A stretch of DNA of 64,000 bases from DASXHY01 sp035552155 (GTDB lineage: Bacteria > Verrucomicrobiota > Verrucomicrobiia > Limisphaerales > DASXHY01): positions 62,001-126,000 of the forward strand of contig DASZLX010000018.1 in the NCBI GenBank assembly GCA_035552155.1. The letters run 5' to 3'. Positions within the stretch are counted from its first letter, which is position 1; the number at the start of each line of letters is the position of its first letter. The position numbers were made by a program, and so were the translations under genes. The notes below the pieces were generated by a model, which was given only the letters and a program-made list of their open reading frames with translations, had not been told where the DNA came from and searched no databases. Positions 8,609-18,163 of the stretch are shown one piece after another.

Positions 8609-9589
8609 ATGACTGAGTCTGCCCTGCCGGATACCGATGCGGAAAGATTGGTGATCCAGCCCAAGCAGGTCAAAATGCCCGAGCACGGCCTCGTCGTTTT
8701 CGAGAGCCGGCACGGCCCGGGTTTCGTTGGTGAACTCCAAAACCCGTATTCCAAATTTCATATCGTGATTCGCGGCCGCGCCGAATGGGAGGTGGCCGGG
8801 CGAAAATACACGATAGGACCTGACACGCTGTTTCACATCGCCGCCGGCGTGCCGCATCGCATCCGCGATCTGGCGCACGACCCCGTTACCAATTACGTCA
8901 TTCATTATCAGCCGCAATCATTGGAGGATGATGAATTGACCGCGCGGCTGGCCGCTCCGCCCGGCATCGTATTGCTGAATCTGGGAAGTCCCGATGTGCA
9001 TCAGGCAGCGCCGATTCGTGCCATTTTTCGAGAGATGCTTTTCGAGTCCGATTCACAGCAACTCGGCTGGAAAGTTTTTCTGAAATCCCGGCTCATCGAA
9101 ATGGCCGTGCGCACCTTGCGGATGATGGACCGGCGCAACCAACACGCAATGGTTTTTCAAGCGGGCAGCGACAGCCTGGAGCGCGTTACACATTATGCGT
9201 TGCGGCTTAAGTCTTCCTTTTTCCGACCGGCCACGCTCGCGGACGCCGCCAAGTCAGTTCATCTCAGCCGGCGCCAGTTCACCGATGTTTTCCGCAGAGT
9301 CACCGGACAATCATGGTGCCGCTACATCCGCACCTTGCGCCTCGAACACGCCGTGCGGCTGTTGACTAATACGGATAAATCCGTCATCGCGGTGGCGTTT
9401 GAAGCCGGCTTTGAAGATCTGTCGCAGTTCCATCACAACTTCAAAGAGAATTACGGATGCACGCCCGCCAGCTATCGCGAAAAGCATCGCGCCAACGGCA
9501 CTTCGTCCGCCAACGGTGTTACCACAGCCACCAGTAAGCCAGCACCGTCAAAATCACGATTCCCGTCAGGTGCAAACGCCAGTCGCTGA
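8609..9589 (+). CDS. AraC-family transcriptional regulator with N-terminal cupin domain
   Basis: About 326 residues from ATG 8609 (8576 is an alternative; extending to 8453 would run through a hairpin). The N-terminal cupin (FHIVIRGRAEWEVAGRKY, then PDTLFHIAAGVPHRIRD) is a sugar-sensing barrel. The C-terminal AraC domain has both helix-turn-helix units: TLADAAKSVHLSRRQFTDVF and VIAVAFEAGFEDLSQFHHNF, followed by the usual CTPASYREKH. It sits between GH3 and the symporter/GH31 operon and likely controls one of them (inference). The 3' end of the frame overlaps the convergent symporter gene by 71 bp, and the last ~35 residues are low-complexity Ser/Thr/Ala/Pro-rich, as if run-on coding. Confidence 0.85.
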   Translation: MTESALPDTDAERLVIQPKQVKMPEHGLVVFESRHGPGFVGELQNPYSKFHIVIRGRAEWEVAGRKYTIGPDTLFHIAAGVPHRIRDLAHDPVTNYVIHYQPQSLEDDELTARLAAPPGIVLLNLGSPDVHQAAPIRAIFREMLFESDSQQLGWKVFLKSRLIEMAVRTLRMMDRRNQHAMVFQAGSDSLERVTHYALRLKSSFFRPATLADAAKSVHLSRRQFTDVFRRVTGQSWCRYIRTLRLEHAVRLLTNTDKSVIAVAFEAGFEDLSQFHHNFKENYGCTPASYREKHRANGTSSANGVTTATSKPAPSKSRFPSGANASR

Positions 9590-11147
9590 TTCCTTGAAAA
9601 GGTTCACGCGCGCCACCCCAGTCCACAGTGGTCGCCTGGAGCTTGGCCGGATCGGTTTTTTTGGTGAATGCCGAGACCGCAAAAAGGATGACGGTGATTG
9701 CAATGGATCCCCAAAGACCGCGATAAGTGTAATTCTCCGTGATGGGATGATGAAGCCACGGGAAAATGTGCAGCGCAGTCTCCCTGTTGGGCAATAGCGC
9801 ATCCGTGACGAACAAAGCGGACATCCCGAGCCCGCAAAAGAAAGATACCGCCGCTCCCGCGTAAGTCACCCGTTTGCTCAGGATGCCAAAGATGATGGCG
9901 GGTGCCAGAGGCATCGCCAGATAGATCGAAATGGTTTGCAGATATTTATAAATTCCTTCCGGCTGCCACGCAATGACCCCGGCCGCACCTACGCCCAATA
10001 ACATGGCCGCCACAATCGCTATCCGGCCCAGCTTCACCTGGTCGGCATCGGAAACACCCGGGCGGAAGCGCGTGATGAAATCACGCACGGTAATTGTTGA
10101 AACCGAGTTCATCACGGCAATTGTAGAACACAATACCGCGCCGAGCAGCGCGGCCAGGACGTAACCGCGAAGGCCGGTTGGCAGCAGGTTATTCAGAATC
10201 CAGATGAAAGTGCCCCGGCTGTCTTCAACTCCAATGTGAGGATTGAGCGCCAGAGCAATCACGCCGGGCAGCGCGAAAATGAAAACCGGGGTCAATTTCA
10301 GCAGCGCGGCAAACATCGCACCCCATCGCGCCTCTTTCAAATCCTTGGCGCCGAGCAGTCGTTGGACGTTGACCTGATCCATGCCCCAATAAAAAAGGCC
10401 GCCGTACAAAACGGTCAGCACGACGCCCCAGAATGGATAGATGGGATCCGTCCACGCCTTGTGGATGTGCAGGGCGGCGGGCACTTGAGAAGCTTCCACT
10501 GCGTGGCGCAGCGCCGTCCAGCCTCCCACTTTGTGCAGGCCGACAAAGAGGATGATTCCGGAACCCAGGATCATGATAGGCGAATGAATCGCATCCGTGT
10601 AGGCCACCACTCCGAAACCTCCGACCATGGTGATGATGGCCGTGACCACGCCCATTATGATCACGCTTTGCATGATTCCCCAACCCGTTACTGCCTGCAT
10701 CACCAACGCTCCCGCGTACATCGTGAACGCCATCTTCGTCACGATGCAAATGAAAATCATGATGCTGGAAAAACACATCCGTGCCTCGATCCGATAGCGC
10801 AGCTCGAGAAATTCAGGAATCGTGAACACCTTGTTTTTCATGTAGTACGGCAGCAGCACCGCAGCAGTAATTCCCAGCGCCACCACCGTGATCAATTCCA
10901 CCGTTCCCGCGCAAAGACCGTAGCGGTAGGAATCCCCGGAAAGTCCGACCATGTGCTCGGAACCGATATTCGTGGAGAATAACGAGGCGCCGACAATGGA
11001 CCACGTGAGCGTGCGCCCCGCGAGAAAGAAACTGCTGCTATCGGCTTTTCGCCGCGCCAGCAGGCCGAAATACAACCCCAGGGCGACATTGAAGACCAAC
11101 GCCGCCACGCAAACCACCCAATCAACAGTACTTAGATTCAGTCGCAT
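9519..11147 (-). CDS. Sodium:solute symporter (SSS/SGLT family)
   Basis: A 542-residue polytopic membrane protein, about 14 predicted helices. SSS hallmarks are DSSSFFLAGRTLTWSIVGAS after TM1, GSEHMVGLSGDSYRYG, and LRYRIEARMCFS near residue 95. The protein should import a sugar or related solute with sodium across the inner membrane. Its ATG lies 12 bp after the stop of the GH31 gene on the same strand, so both are probably on one transcript driven by operator B. That pairing suggests uptake of the product released by the GH31 or its partners. Convergent overlap of 71 bp with the AraC-cupin gene. Confidence 0.92.
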   Translation of the reverse strand: MRLNLSTVDWVVCVAALVFNVALGLYFGLLARRKADSSSFFLAGRTLTWSIVGASLFSTNIGSEHMVGLSGDSYRYGLCAGTVELITVVALGITAAVLLPYYMKNKVFTIPEFLELRYRIEARMCFSSIMIFICIVTKMAFTMYAGALVMQAVTGWGIMQSVIIMGVVTAIITMVGGFGVVAYTDAIHSPIMILGSGIILFVGLHKVGGWTALRHAVEASQVPAALHIHKAWTDPIYPFWGVVLTVLYGGLFYWGMDQVNVQRLLGAKDLKEARWGAMFAALLKLTPVFIFALPGVIALALNPHIGVEDSRGTFIWILNNLLPTGLRGYVLAALLGAVLCSTIAVMNSVSTITVRDFITRFRPGVSDADQVKLGRIAIVAAMLLGVGAAGVIAWQPEGIYKYLQTISIYLAMPLAPAIIFGILSKRVTYAGAAVSFFCGLGMSALFVTDALLPNRETALHIFPWLHHPITENYTYRGLWGSIAITVILFAVSAFTKKTDPAKLQATTVDWGGAREPFQGISDWRLHLTGIVILTVLAYWWLW

Positions 11148-11159
11148 GTTTAAGAAATG

Positions 11160-14100
11160 TTACCGTGACCCTTTGAAGTTCACCTCGATCGTTCTCGTGG
11201 CTTTGTTTGGGTCAGGTGATAGGTGAATCACCAGCCGATTGCTGGCCGGATCGGCTGCCCAGCCGGCCGCGGAAGTGGTTTCGTTTCCTGACCACATCGG
11301 CAAAGTTTTGCCGTCCACGCGCACAGTCGCATTCCCGCTCGCGCCGTAAACCAACAGGTATTCAGTTTCCGGACGGTCCTCCAATTTCCAACTGACAGCG
11401 TGCGACGTCCCATGAACGGAAACATTCGCAGCCTTGCCCTGCTCGTTCAGCACCGCGACCGTTTCGTTCCCCGCCGGCGGAGTGACAATCAATGCGCTGA
11501 CCCGGCCGCCGGTCATGCTTTGGCCGAATTTCAATTCTCTGGCGAATTGAACCGGCACGACCGCGCCCGGTCTCAGGTAAACTGGAATCGTGTCCAGCGG
11601 CGCGTCGATCTTCTGTTCAACGGGGCCGGAAACTGTTTTTCCATCCCACAAGCTCGTCCACATTCCCGACGGAAACGAAACCGTGCGGAAAGTGTCTTCA
11701 TTCAGAACCGGCGCCACCAGCAAATCGTCACCGAACATGTATTGATCTCCCACGCCGGCCAACTGCGATTCCTTCGGGAAAGATACGGGCATCGAGCGCA
11801 TGATCGGAATTCCGGTTTCATGCGCCACCGATGCGGCATTGTAAATGTAGTCCAATAAATTCTCGCGAGTCCAGGCGAGGAATTTATAGTTGGTCACGGC
11901 CTCATCGCTGAAATCCCAGGGGTCGCGCGTCGCTTTTCCGTGAGGACGCATCATCGGGCTGAAACAGCCGAATTGAAACCAGCGCATATATACCGCCGGC
12001 TCCGGCAAACCAAAATATCCGCCCAGATCGCTGCCCCAGGTCGAGAATCCGCAGGCGCACAGATTCATCGCGCCGGTCAGGACGGCCCGGAGGCCGTCAA
12101 AATCAGACGGATGGTCGCCGGCGAATTGGCCCACCCATTTTTGCGTGCCCGGTGCGGCGGCGCGACCGTAGAGGATGAAATCGTTTCCGCGTCTTTCGCG
12201 GTATATTTCACTGATAGTGCGGTGATAGGCATACGAGTAAAAATTGTGCATTTCATCACCGCGTTTACCGTCGTGAAACACGGCGGAATCCGGGACCATA
12301 TCGCCAAAGTCCACCATGCTTCCAGCGATGCCGACGTCCAGTGCCCGCTTCAAATCCCGGCGGCAAAGTTCCTTCGCGTTGGGGTTCGTGAAATCCACGT
12401 AAGTCAGTTCACGGGTTATTTCCGGATTCCCGCAGTTCAAAATGGGAATCTCTTCCGGCTTCAATTCCGGCATGAGTGATTCCTGGTGGCGAACCGCCGG
12501 CATGAAGTAACCGAGCACCTTGATATTGTGCGCGGCCATAAACTGGTTGAGTTCCGGAGAGTTCGCGGACGGGCCTTCGGCGTAAATCGCCGAATGCGGA
12601 ATGTCCAGCGCGGCGAACTTATTATAAGTATTTTCTTCCTCCGCCACGGGATTGTGCAACGGGCCGCCCTGCCAGGCGCCGCCGCCTCGGCCCATCCACG
12701 GTTCAAATACCCATTTGGGCGGCAACGGAACCCGGCCCGTGAGCGCGGTGTAAGATTGCAGCGTTTCCTTGGGCGTGCCGATCCAGAAGTAATAATCGAA
12801 AATCGGTCCAGGTTGCGTGATGCGCATTTGATCCGCCACCGTGTGCCCGATGTCGGCCCTCAACCGATAAGAGGAATCGTCAAACATCGTATAGCCTTTG
12901 GAACTATGAATGACGGGCACAATTTTGTAAGTCGTGTTTCTCAGACCCAATCCGTTGCCCACCCAGTCGTCCGTTCCCCAAAGCGTCAAAGTGTTCCCAT
13001 GTTGATTGAAATGATCGTACTTTTCGCCGAAGCCATAAATTGCCTCATCCGGGTCCAGGTGATTTCGGAAATCCACGGCAATTATTTTTCCGGCGGAATC
13101 GAATCGGAACGCCAGACTGTTCGCTCCGATGCGCGTGACTTCTTTCCCGGCGGAGTCATGGAACGAAACAGAAAATGGACTCTGGCAAACCACCACCGTC
13201 CCGGTGGCAACCTTGATGGAAAACGTGTTTGAAATTCGGCTGGTTTTTAGCCTTAAAAGTCCATCCGGTTTTATGGCGCCTTCATCGTCCGTGTAAATTC
13301 TAACTCCGCCGGTTTTTGGCAACGCGAGGTGCAGGTCAACGGAATGACTGCCGGCGTGGCCTCGCATCAGCAATACGTCGTTTTTGATTTCAACCTGATC
13401 CACCGTTTCCACCGGAGCCCATTCCGTTTGCAGAATGTCGCCCGGCGATCTGTCCGCATACCACCACTTTGACATCTGATCCAACTGCGCCAGGTAGCTG
13501 TCCACAAGTTGGCAGGCCCGCGTCATATCGTTCTGCTGCAAAGCGCCGTTGACCCTTTCTCGAAAGAACGCCAGCGTTAGATTGTTCGTTAAAATCCCCC
13601 AGGCGCGTGGCAGCGCGGTGAAACCTTCCTGCGTCATCAAATCCATCCACGATTGCGTGAGATACAACCGTTGACCCAAATTCTCCCCGTCGGTCGGCGT
13701 GGCCAACGACGATTCCAGCCGCCAAATCGCGTGACGCGTCTCGACACTCGGATACGGAGTCACGGCGGGCCGCTGCCACCGGAGCACGCCGGAAGGCAAT
13801 TGACACAAGGTGGTGTTCTGCGATGGCGCGGGCTCGCCGGCAAAATGCGCCTCGATCATGAGATCCACCGGCAGCCATTCCTCGAAATCAATCGCCGCCG
13901 GACTGCTGAATTCGCCGTCGCGCCAGCGCGTCCTGATCGGCAACAGGCCAAAATGCGAATTCGGTTTTCCGCCAATGGTAGCCCAGGGAATTTTGAAAAA
14001 GGTCACCCATTCGTCCGCTTGCTTGACGACGCTTCCTTCGTAATCGCTGATTTTGGTCACGCGCACCGATGAATTCCAGCCCGCGGCGGCTTCATCGGGA

Positions 14101-14735
14101 GTGACATCGGGATTCGCCGGCACCACACGATTACACGCAAAGGTCGAGCCGTCCGGCGTCGCGATGAATTGATAATAGGACGGGCTGGCTGGATCGGGCT
14201 GAATGAAAAAATCCACTTCATCCGGAAAAGGAGGCCAGGAGTCATATCCGCCGGGAGAACCTTTCAAGAGTTTCCAATTTGCCTCGCGATTGGTGTTCGG
14301 AAAAAACTTGTCCGAGACCGGAAAGGACATGTCTTTTTCCTTGCTGCGAATAATCACAAAGAAAGCATCGCTGCTGTAAGCAACCCGGCATTCGGTCGGC
14401 GTAGCCGGGCGGGAAACACCGCCCACGCGATAAAATCGATCCAGCACAATCGTGTGGTCGCGATCGGCCAGCAGATCGTCCAGCGAAACCGTCCGGTCCA
14501 AGGACGGTTTGAGGACTACGGAATTTACTCCCCAGGTTAATTGCTGCTCCGGGCCTGCTCCCAACGCGGTTCCGGAACAGAAAATTCCCGAGAGCAAGAT
14601 CGAAAGGACGGTCGCCATTTTGACGACGGAAGGACAGGTCGCGCTAACCGGCGAACTCATTTCCTTCGGGCAGCGGGTGCGTTTGAAGCCGGCTAGCAAT
14701 GTTTTTTTTGGCATGCGAATGGAACGATTAGTCAT
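11160..14735 (-). CDS. Secreted GH31 alpha-glycosidase with N-terminal CBM9-like domain
   Basis: About 1191 residues from ATG 14735. The open frame extends to 14816, but that start lies inside operator B, so 14735 or 14714 is more likely. A signal-like stretch (MATVLSILLSGIFCSGTALG) follows a basic leader. The first ~300 residues resemble a family-9 carbohydrate-binding domain (DEVDFFIQPDP ... YYQFIATPDG). The GH31 part has an N-terminal beta-sandwich (FGEKYDHFNQHG, TYKIVPVIHSSKGY) and a barrel with nucleophile Asp809 in GSMVDFGDMVP. The acid/base is Asp874 in FAGDHPSDFDGL. MRWFQFGCFSPMMRPHG is also a family motif. Members act as alpha-xylosidases or alpha-glucosidases. First gene of an operon with the symporter, divergent from the second GH31. 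Confidence 0.88.
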   Translation of the reverse strand: MTNRSIRMPKKTLLAGFKRTRCPKEMSSPVSATCPSVVKMATVLSILLSGIFCSGTALGAGPEQQLTWGVNSVVLKPSLDRTVSLDDLLADRDHTIVLDRFYRVGGVSRPATPTECRVAYSSDAFFVIIRSKEKDMSFPVSDKFFPNTNREANWKLLKGSPGGYDSWPPFPDEVDFFIQPDPASPSYYQFIATPDGSTFACNRVVPANPDVTPDEAAAGWNSSVRVTKISDYEGSVVKQADEWVTFFKIPWATIGGKPNSHFGLLPIRTRWRDGEFSSPAAIDFEEWLPVDLMIEAHFAGEPAPSQNTTLCQLPSGVLRWQRPAVTPYPSVETRHAIWRLESSLATPTDGENLGQRLYLTQSWMDLMTQEGFTALPRAWGILTNNLTLAFFRERVNGALQQNDMTRACQLVDSYLAQLDQMSKWWYADRSPGDILQTEWAPVETVDQVEIKNDVLLMRGHAGSHSVDLHLALPKTGGVRIYTDDEGAIKPDGLLRLKTSRISNTFSIKVATGTVVVCQSPFSVSFHDSAGKEVTRIGANSLAFRFDSAGKIIAVDFRNHLDPDEAIYGFGEKYDHFNQHGNTLTLWGTDDWVGNGLGLRNTTYKIVPVIHSSKGYTMFDDSSYRLRADIGHTVADQMRITQPGPIFDYYFWIGTPKETLQSYTALTGRVPLPPKWVFEPWMGRGGGAWQGGPLHNPVAEEENTYNKFAALDIPHSAIYAEGPSANSPELNQFMAAHNIKVLGYFMPAVRHQESLMPELKPEEIPILNCGNPEITRELTYVDFTNPNAKELCRRDLKRALDVGIAGSMVDFGDMVPDSAVFHDGKRGDEMHNFYSYAYHRTISEIYRERRGNDFILYGRAAAPGTQKWVGQFAGDHPSDFDGLRAVLTGAMNLCACGFSTWGSDLGGYFGLPEPAVYMRWFQFGCFSPMMRPHGKATRDPWDFSDEAVTNYKFLAWTRENLLDYIYNAASVAHETGIPIMRSMPVSFPKESQLAGVGDQYMFGDDLLVAPVLNEDTFRTVSFPSGMWTSLWDGKTVSGPVEQKIDAPLDTIPVYLRPGAVVPVQFARELKFGQSMTGGRVSALIVTPPAGNETVAVLNEQGKAANVSVHGTSHAVSWKLEDRPETEYLLVYGASGNATVRVDGKTLPMWSGNETTSAAGWAADPASNRLVIHLSPDPNKATRTIEVNFKGSR

Positions 14736-14791
14736 CATCACCAACAGATTGCTGAATGTGAAATCCGTTATTAAAGGAAGACGCCGCGCCT

Positions 14792-14832
14792 GTCTTGGAA
14801 ACGTGGGCGGACTCACGTGTCAATCTGGGCGG
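14792..14832 (-). promoter_or_regulatory. Putative regulon operator, copy B (GH31-symporter operon)
   Basis: GTCTTGGAAA at 14792-14801, GGCGG at 14806-14810 and GGCGG at 14828-14832, with the same 14- and 22-bp spacings as copies A and C. A -10-like TAATAA (complement of 14768-14773) follows 18 nt downstream. It overlaps the longest possible reading frame of the GH31 gene, which argues for a shorter coding start. Confidence 0.65.
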
Positions 14833-14896
14833 TAGTCGGTCGAGCCTTCCAAGATGGCGCGCGTTTGTGTCTGGTAAACCGTCCTGACACCGCCTT

Positions 14897-14937
14897 TCGC
14901 TCAAATATCCAATGCGCAATGCCCGAATTTCCAAGAC
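14897..14937 (+). promoter_or_regulatory. Putative regulon operator, diverged copy D (second GH31)
   Basis: On the plus strand, GCCCGAATTTCCAAGACC at 14921-14938 matches copy C exactly. The distal boxes are degenerate: ATGCC at 14919-14923 and TCGCT at 14897-14901, in the register where the other copies carry CCGCC. It ends about 60 bp before ATG 15000, pointing at the plus-strand GH31 gene. Confidence 0.5.
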
Positions 14938-14999
14938 CACCGCAGACGTAGCAGGGATAGTTTGAAGGAAGCAAATCAACGCGATCACTCGCCCAGAAA

Positions 15000-17348
15000 A
15001 TGACCGGCTCCAATCCATTCACCACCATGGCTCAACATAGAAGACCTTTTTCCAATCGGACTCGCGGCGACGGACTGCTGGCAAGTCTCCTCGCAGTTTC
15101 TTTCATCGCCGCCAGTAATCATGCGCAGGGTGTGGCAAGTTCGGCCTTCAAGAAGATTGACAACGGCATTTTAGTCACCATTGGCAAAGCCCAAGTGGAA
15201 CTCACCGCAGCAACTCCCTCGGCGTTCTGTCTCGGAGTATCCTACAACGGCGACCCCAACGCTGCCCCGAGCGCATTTCTCTCGTCGCCTTCGCCGCATT
15301 CGATTTCGTGGCAATTGGCCCGGAGCGGTGATTTTGTGGGCGTCAAAACCGGCGCCGGTGAACTGTTAATTAATCCGGCCAGCCGCGAGTGGATGCTCAA
15401 AGACTCCTCGGGGCAGGTGCTGGTGCCCGCCATCAAACTCGATAATCTCGACGCGACCGATTCCGAAACGTCGCACGTTTCACTCAGCGTCGGCTGGCAA
15501 CCCGGCGCTGCCCCGGCGTTCTATGGCTGCGGCAACGGCATGGGCCAGGAAATCGGTTCCGAACTGCCCACCATCATCGGACCGGAAACGTTGCAACAAA
15601 CTCCCGTGCCGACTCACTTGGGAAATGGTGTCGCGGTCGTTCCCTATTATTGGTCCACGGCGGGTTATTCGGCGCTGGCGGTCACGGCAAATGATAACCA
15701 GCCTGCCTCATGGACCACGAACTCGGGTGAGGCGCGCTGCCGCTGGGATTTTCCCGGCCCCAAGGCAAACCTTTATTTGATGCCGGCGGCCAACCTCGAA
15801 GATGCCGCGAAAGTTTACGCTCAATTAACAGGTTATCCTCCCGTGCCGCCGCGCTGGACTTTCGGATACATGCAAAGCCGCTGGGGCTGGACAAATCGCG
15901 CTTACATCGAAGACACCCTCCAACAATTTATCAATCGCAAGCTGCCGATTGATGGCTTGGTGTTCGACGTCGAATGGTATACTCCAACGATCGACTACGC
16001 TCTGCCCGAAAATGGTTCGCCTGATTTCAACGATTTCGGCTGGAACCCGGCGCTGTTCTCCGAGCCGGCCGCCCAAATCGCGGCTTACCGCGCCCAGGGA
16101 GTTCACTCGGTGGCGATTCGCAAACCGCGCGTCGGCAATAGCGATGTGCTACAGATGCTGCGGAAGAATCATTGGGACCTTCCCGAGCGGCAGAGCGTCA
16201 AGGGCATGCTCGCCAACCGCATGATTGGCTATCGCAACCCGCAGGCCCGCGACTGGTATGCGCGGCAACTCGGTCCTCTGCTCGAGACTGGCATAGCCGG
16301 TTGGTGGAATGACGAAGGCGAAGCCACTTATACGACCTACCATTACTGGATCATGGCCGAACAGAAAGCTCAGACGAAATTCAAACCCGACACGCGGCTC
16401 TGGACCATCAATCGCGCGTTTAGCCCCGGCCTTCAACGTCTCGGCGCTGCGGCGTGGACCGGGGATATCGAGGCAATTTGGCCGCAGTTGCGGAGGACGG
16501 CCACCGACCTGCTCAACTGGGGACTCGCCGGAATGCCCTACACCACGTGTGACATCGGCGGTTTCCGCGACGAAACCCAGCCCGAATTGCTCACCCGGTG
16601 GATACAAGCCGGCGTCTTTTATCCAATCTTGCGCGCTCATTCGAGAATCGATGTCAAAGCTCATTTCCCCTGGCTATTCGGACCGGAAGCCGAAAATGCG
16701 ATCCACAAGGCGCTCGATCTGCGCTATCGCCTGATTCCCTATTATTACAGTCTGGCTCACGAGACCCATCTCACCGGCGTACCGTTCATGCGACCGCTCG
16801 TCATGGAATTTCCGCACGATCCAAACGTGGCCAACCTGTCCGATCAATGGCTCATGGGCGACGGACTGATGGCCGCTCCGATTCTTTCGCAGAGCAATCA
16901 ACGCTCCGTTTATCTGCCGTCGGGAGATTGGTACCAATTTGATACCAATACGAAAATCAACGGCGGCAAAACCATCACCGCCACGGCGGCTTTGGACCAA
17001 ATCCCCCTTTATGTGCGGGCGGGAACTATTCTTCCGCTCGGTCAGATGATCCAACATACAGACCAACTTCCCGGCGGCCCGCTGGAATTGCAGGTCTATC
17101 CAGGCCAGGACGCGACCTTCAAGCTGGTCGAGGATGACGGCCAAACGACTGATTATTTGAAAGGCATCATTCGACAAACGACGTTCACGTGGAACGATTC
17201 CACGCATCGCCTGAGCTGGGAGATTGAAGGGCCCTACCACGGGAAGGACATTTTTACCGAAGTAAATATCAAGGTGTTTTATCCCAACGGAATCAAAGCG
17301 GCGAAGGGTTCGCTTCTCTCCAAAAGCTCGGCCCGACTGCCGAATTGA
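15000..17348 (+). CDS. Secreted GH31 alpha-glycosidase (alpha-xylosidase/alpha-glucosidase type)
   Basis: A 782-residue GH31 without the extra N-terminal domain of its divergent neighbour. ATG 15000 or ATG 15027 starts a basic leader and hydrophobic signal (LLASLLAVSFIAASNHAQG). The N-terminal beta-sandwich has FYGCGNGMGQEIG. The barrel begins WTFGYMQSRWGWTNRAYIED and carries the nucleophile Asp438 in GWWNDEGEA and the acid/base Asp489 in WTGDIEAIW. The GMPYTTCDIGGF, FYPILRAHSRIDVKAHFPW and PLYVRAGTILPLG motifs are classic for the family. It is a second GH31 of different architecture, so the two may cleave different linkages or act in different compartments. Operator D lies upstream; a response-regulator gene converges on its 3' end. 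Confidence 0.9.
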   Translation: MTGSNPFTTMAQHRRPFSNRTRGDGLLASLLAVSFIAASNHAQGVASSAFKKIDNGILVTIGKAQVELTAATPSAFCLGVSYNGDPNAAPSAFLSSPSPHSISWQLARSGDFVGVKTGAGELLINPASREWMLKDSSGQVLVPAIKLDNLDATDSETSHVSLSVGWQPGAAPAFYGCGNGMGQEIGSELPTIIGPETLQQTPVPTHLGNGVAVVPYYWSTAGYSALAVTANDNQPASWTTNSGEARCRWDFPGPKANLYLMPAANLEDAAKVYAQLTGYPPVPPRWTFGYMQSRWGWTNRAYIEDTLQQFINRKLPIDGLVFDVEWYTPTIDYALPENGSPDFNDFGWNPALFSEPAAQIAAYRAQGVHSVAIRKPRVGNSDVLQMLRKNHWDLPERQSVKGMLANRMIGYRNPQARDWYARQLGPLLETGIAGWWNDEGEATYTTYHYWIMAEQKAQTKFKPDTRLWTINRAFSPGLQRLGAAAWTGDIEAIWPQLRRTATDLLNWGLAGMPYTTCDIGGFRDETQPELLTRWIQAGVFYPILRAHSRIDVKAHFPWLFGPEAENAIHKALDLRYRLIPYYYSLAHETHLTGVPFMRPLVMEFPHDPNVANLSDQWLMGDGLMAAPILSQSNQRSVYLPSGDWYQFDTNTKINGGKTITATAALDQIPLYVRAGTILPLGQMIQHTDQLPGGPLELQVYPGQDATFKLVEDDGQTTDYLKGIIRQTTFTWNDSTHRLSWEIEGPYHGKDIFTEVNIKVFYPNGIKAAKGSLLSKSSARLPN

Positions 17349-17413
17349 TCACCTTCGGCAACTACGAAGTGCGTCCGTCCCGGCCGCAGCCATGTGGCCT
17401 GATTTGCCGAAGC

Positions 17414-17430
17414 GCGGAGCATCGCTCCGC
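17414..17430. terminator. Hairpin between convergent GH31 and response-regulator genes
   Basis: GCGGAGC at 17414-17420, loop ATC, GCTCCGC at 17424-17430. Perfect 7-bp stem in the 169-bp gap between two converging genes; no T-tract. Possible weak bidirectional terminator. Confidence 0.35.
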
Positions 17431-17517
17431 ACGGTCTTGCCAGCTCAGAGCGGGAATATTCACACCGCCGCCTCCGAGGTCGGGCGCACTGCGTTCATCG
17501 CCACCGTGAACGGCCTG

Positions 17518-18153
17518 CTAATCCAGGTGAACCAGTCCCCGCTGCAGCGCCGTCGTAGTCGCTTGCGTGCGGTCGCTCACCCTCAGTTTGCTCAAGAGAT
17601 GAACGACGTGGAGCTTGACGGTCACCGTCGTGATGGCCAATTCGGCGGCAATTTCCTTGTTGCTCCGGCCTTTGGCAATCAACCCCAGGACTTCCTTCTC
17701 TCGCGGTGTCAGGTGGGGACGCCGCATGCGTTCGGCGAGATGCGCGCCCACTTGCAATGAGACGCGATGCTCGCCCGCATGGACCGAACGAATGGCTCCA
17801 ATCAATTCGCTCCGTGAGGCGCTCTTGAGCAGATAGGTGCGCGCACCGGCCTGGATGGCATTATAAATATCTTCTTCACTCTCATAAGTGGACAGCATGA
17901 CAACCGCTGCCGATGGAAATTCGCCACAAATTGTCCGGGTCGCTTCGATGCCGCTGATGCCGGGAAGTTTTAAATCCATCAACACCACGTCCGGCTGATG
18001 CTGGCGATATTTATCAATGGCCTGCTCGCCCGTGGTCGCCTCGGTTTCCACCATCATATCCGCTTCGAAATTGATCGAGCCGCACAATCCCATGCGGACG
18101 ACAAAATGATCGTCCACGACCATCACGCGAATTTTTTCTGAAGTTGCATTCAT
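17518..18153 (-). CDS. NarL/FixJ-family response regulator
   Basis: About 211 residues from ATG 18153; the longer frame to 18237 would overlap the kinase gene. The receiver domain has the acidic pair VVDDHF (residues 13-16), the phosphoacceptor Asp60 in DVVLMDLKLPG, the Thr/Ser switch in VVMLSTYESEEDIY and the Lys in YLLKSASR. The C-terminal LuxR-type helix-turn-helix is LTPREKEVLGLIAKGRSNKEI ending near residue 200. It starts 10 bp after the histidine-kinase stop, so the two are one operon and a cognate pair. Targets are unknown; its place between the glycosidase genes makes those the obvious candidates. Confidence 0.92.
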   Translation of the reverse strand: MNATSEKIRVMVVDDHFVVRMGLCGSINFEADMMVETEATTGEQAIDKYRQHQPDVVLMDLKLPGISGIEATRTICGEFPSAAVVMLSTYESEEDIYNAIQAGARTYLLKSASRSELIGAIRSVHAGEHRVSLQVGAHLAERMRRPHLTPREKEVLGLIAKGRSNKEIAAELAITTVTVKLHVVHLLSKLRVSDRTQATTTALQRGLVHLD

Positions 18154-18163
18154 ACATCTTGAA

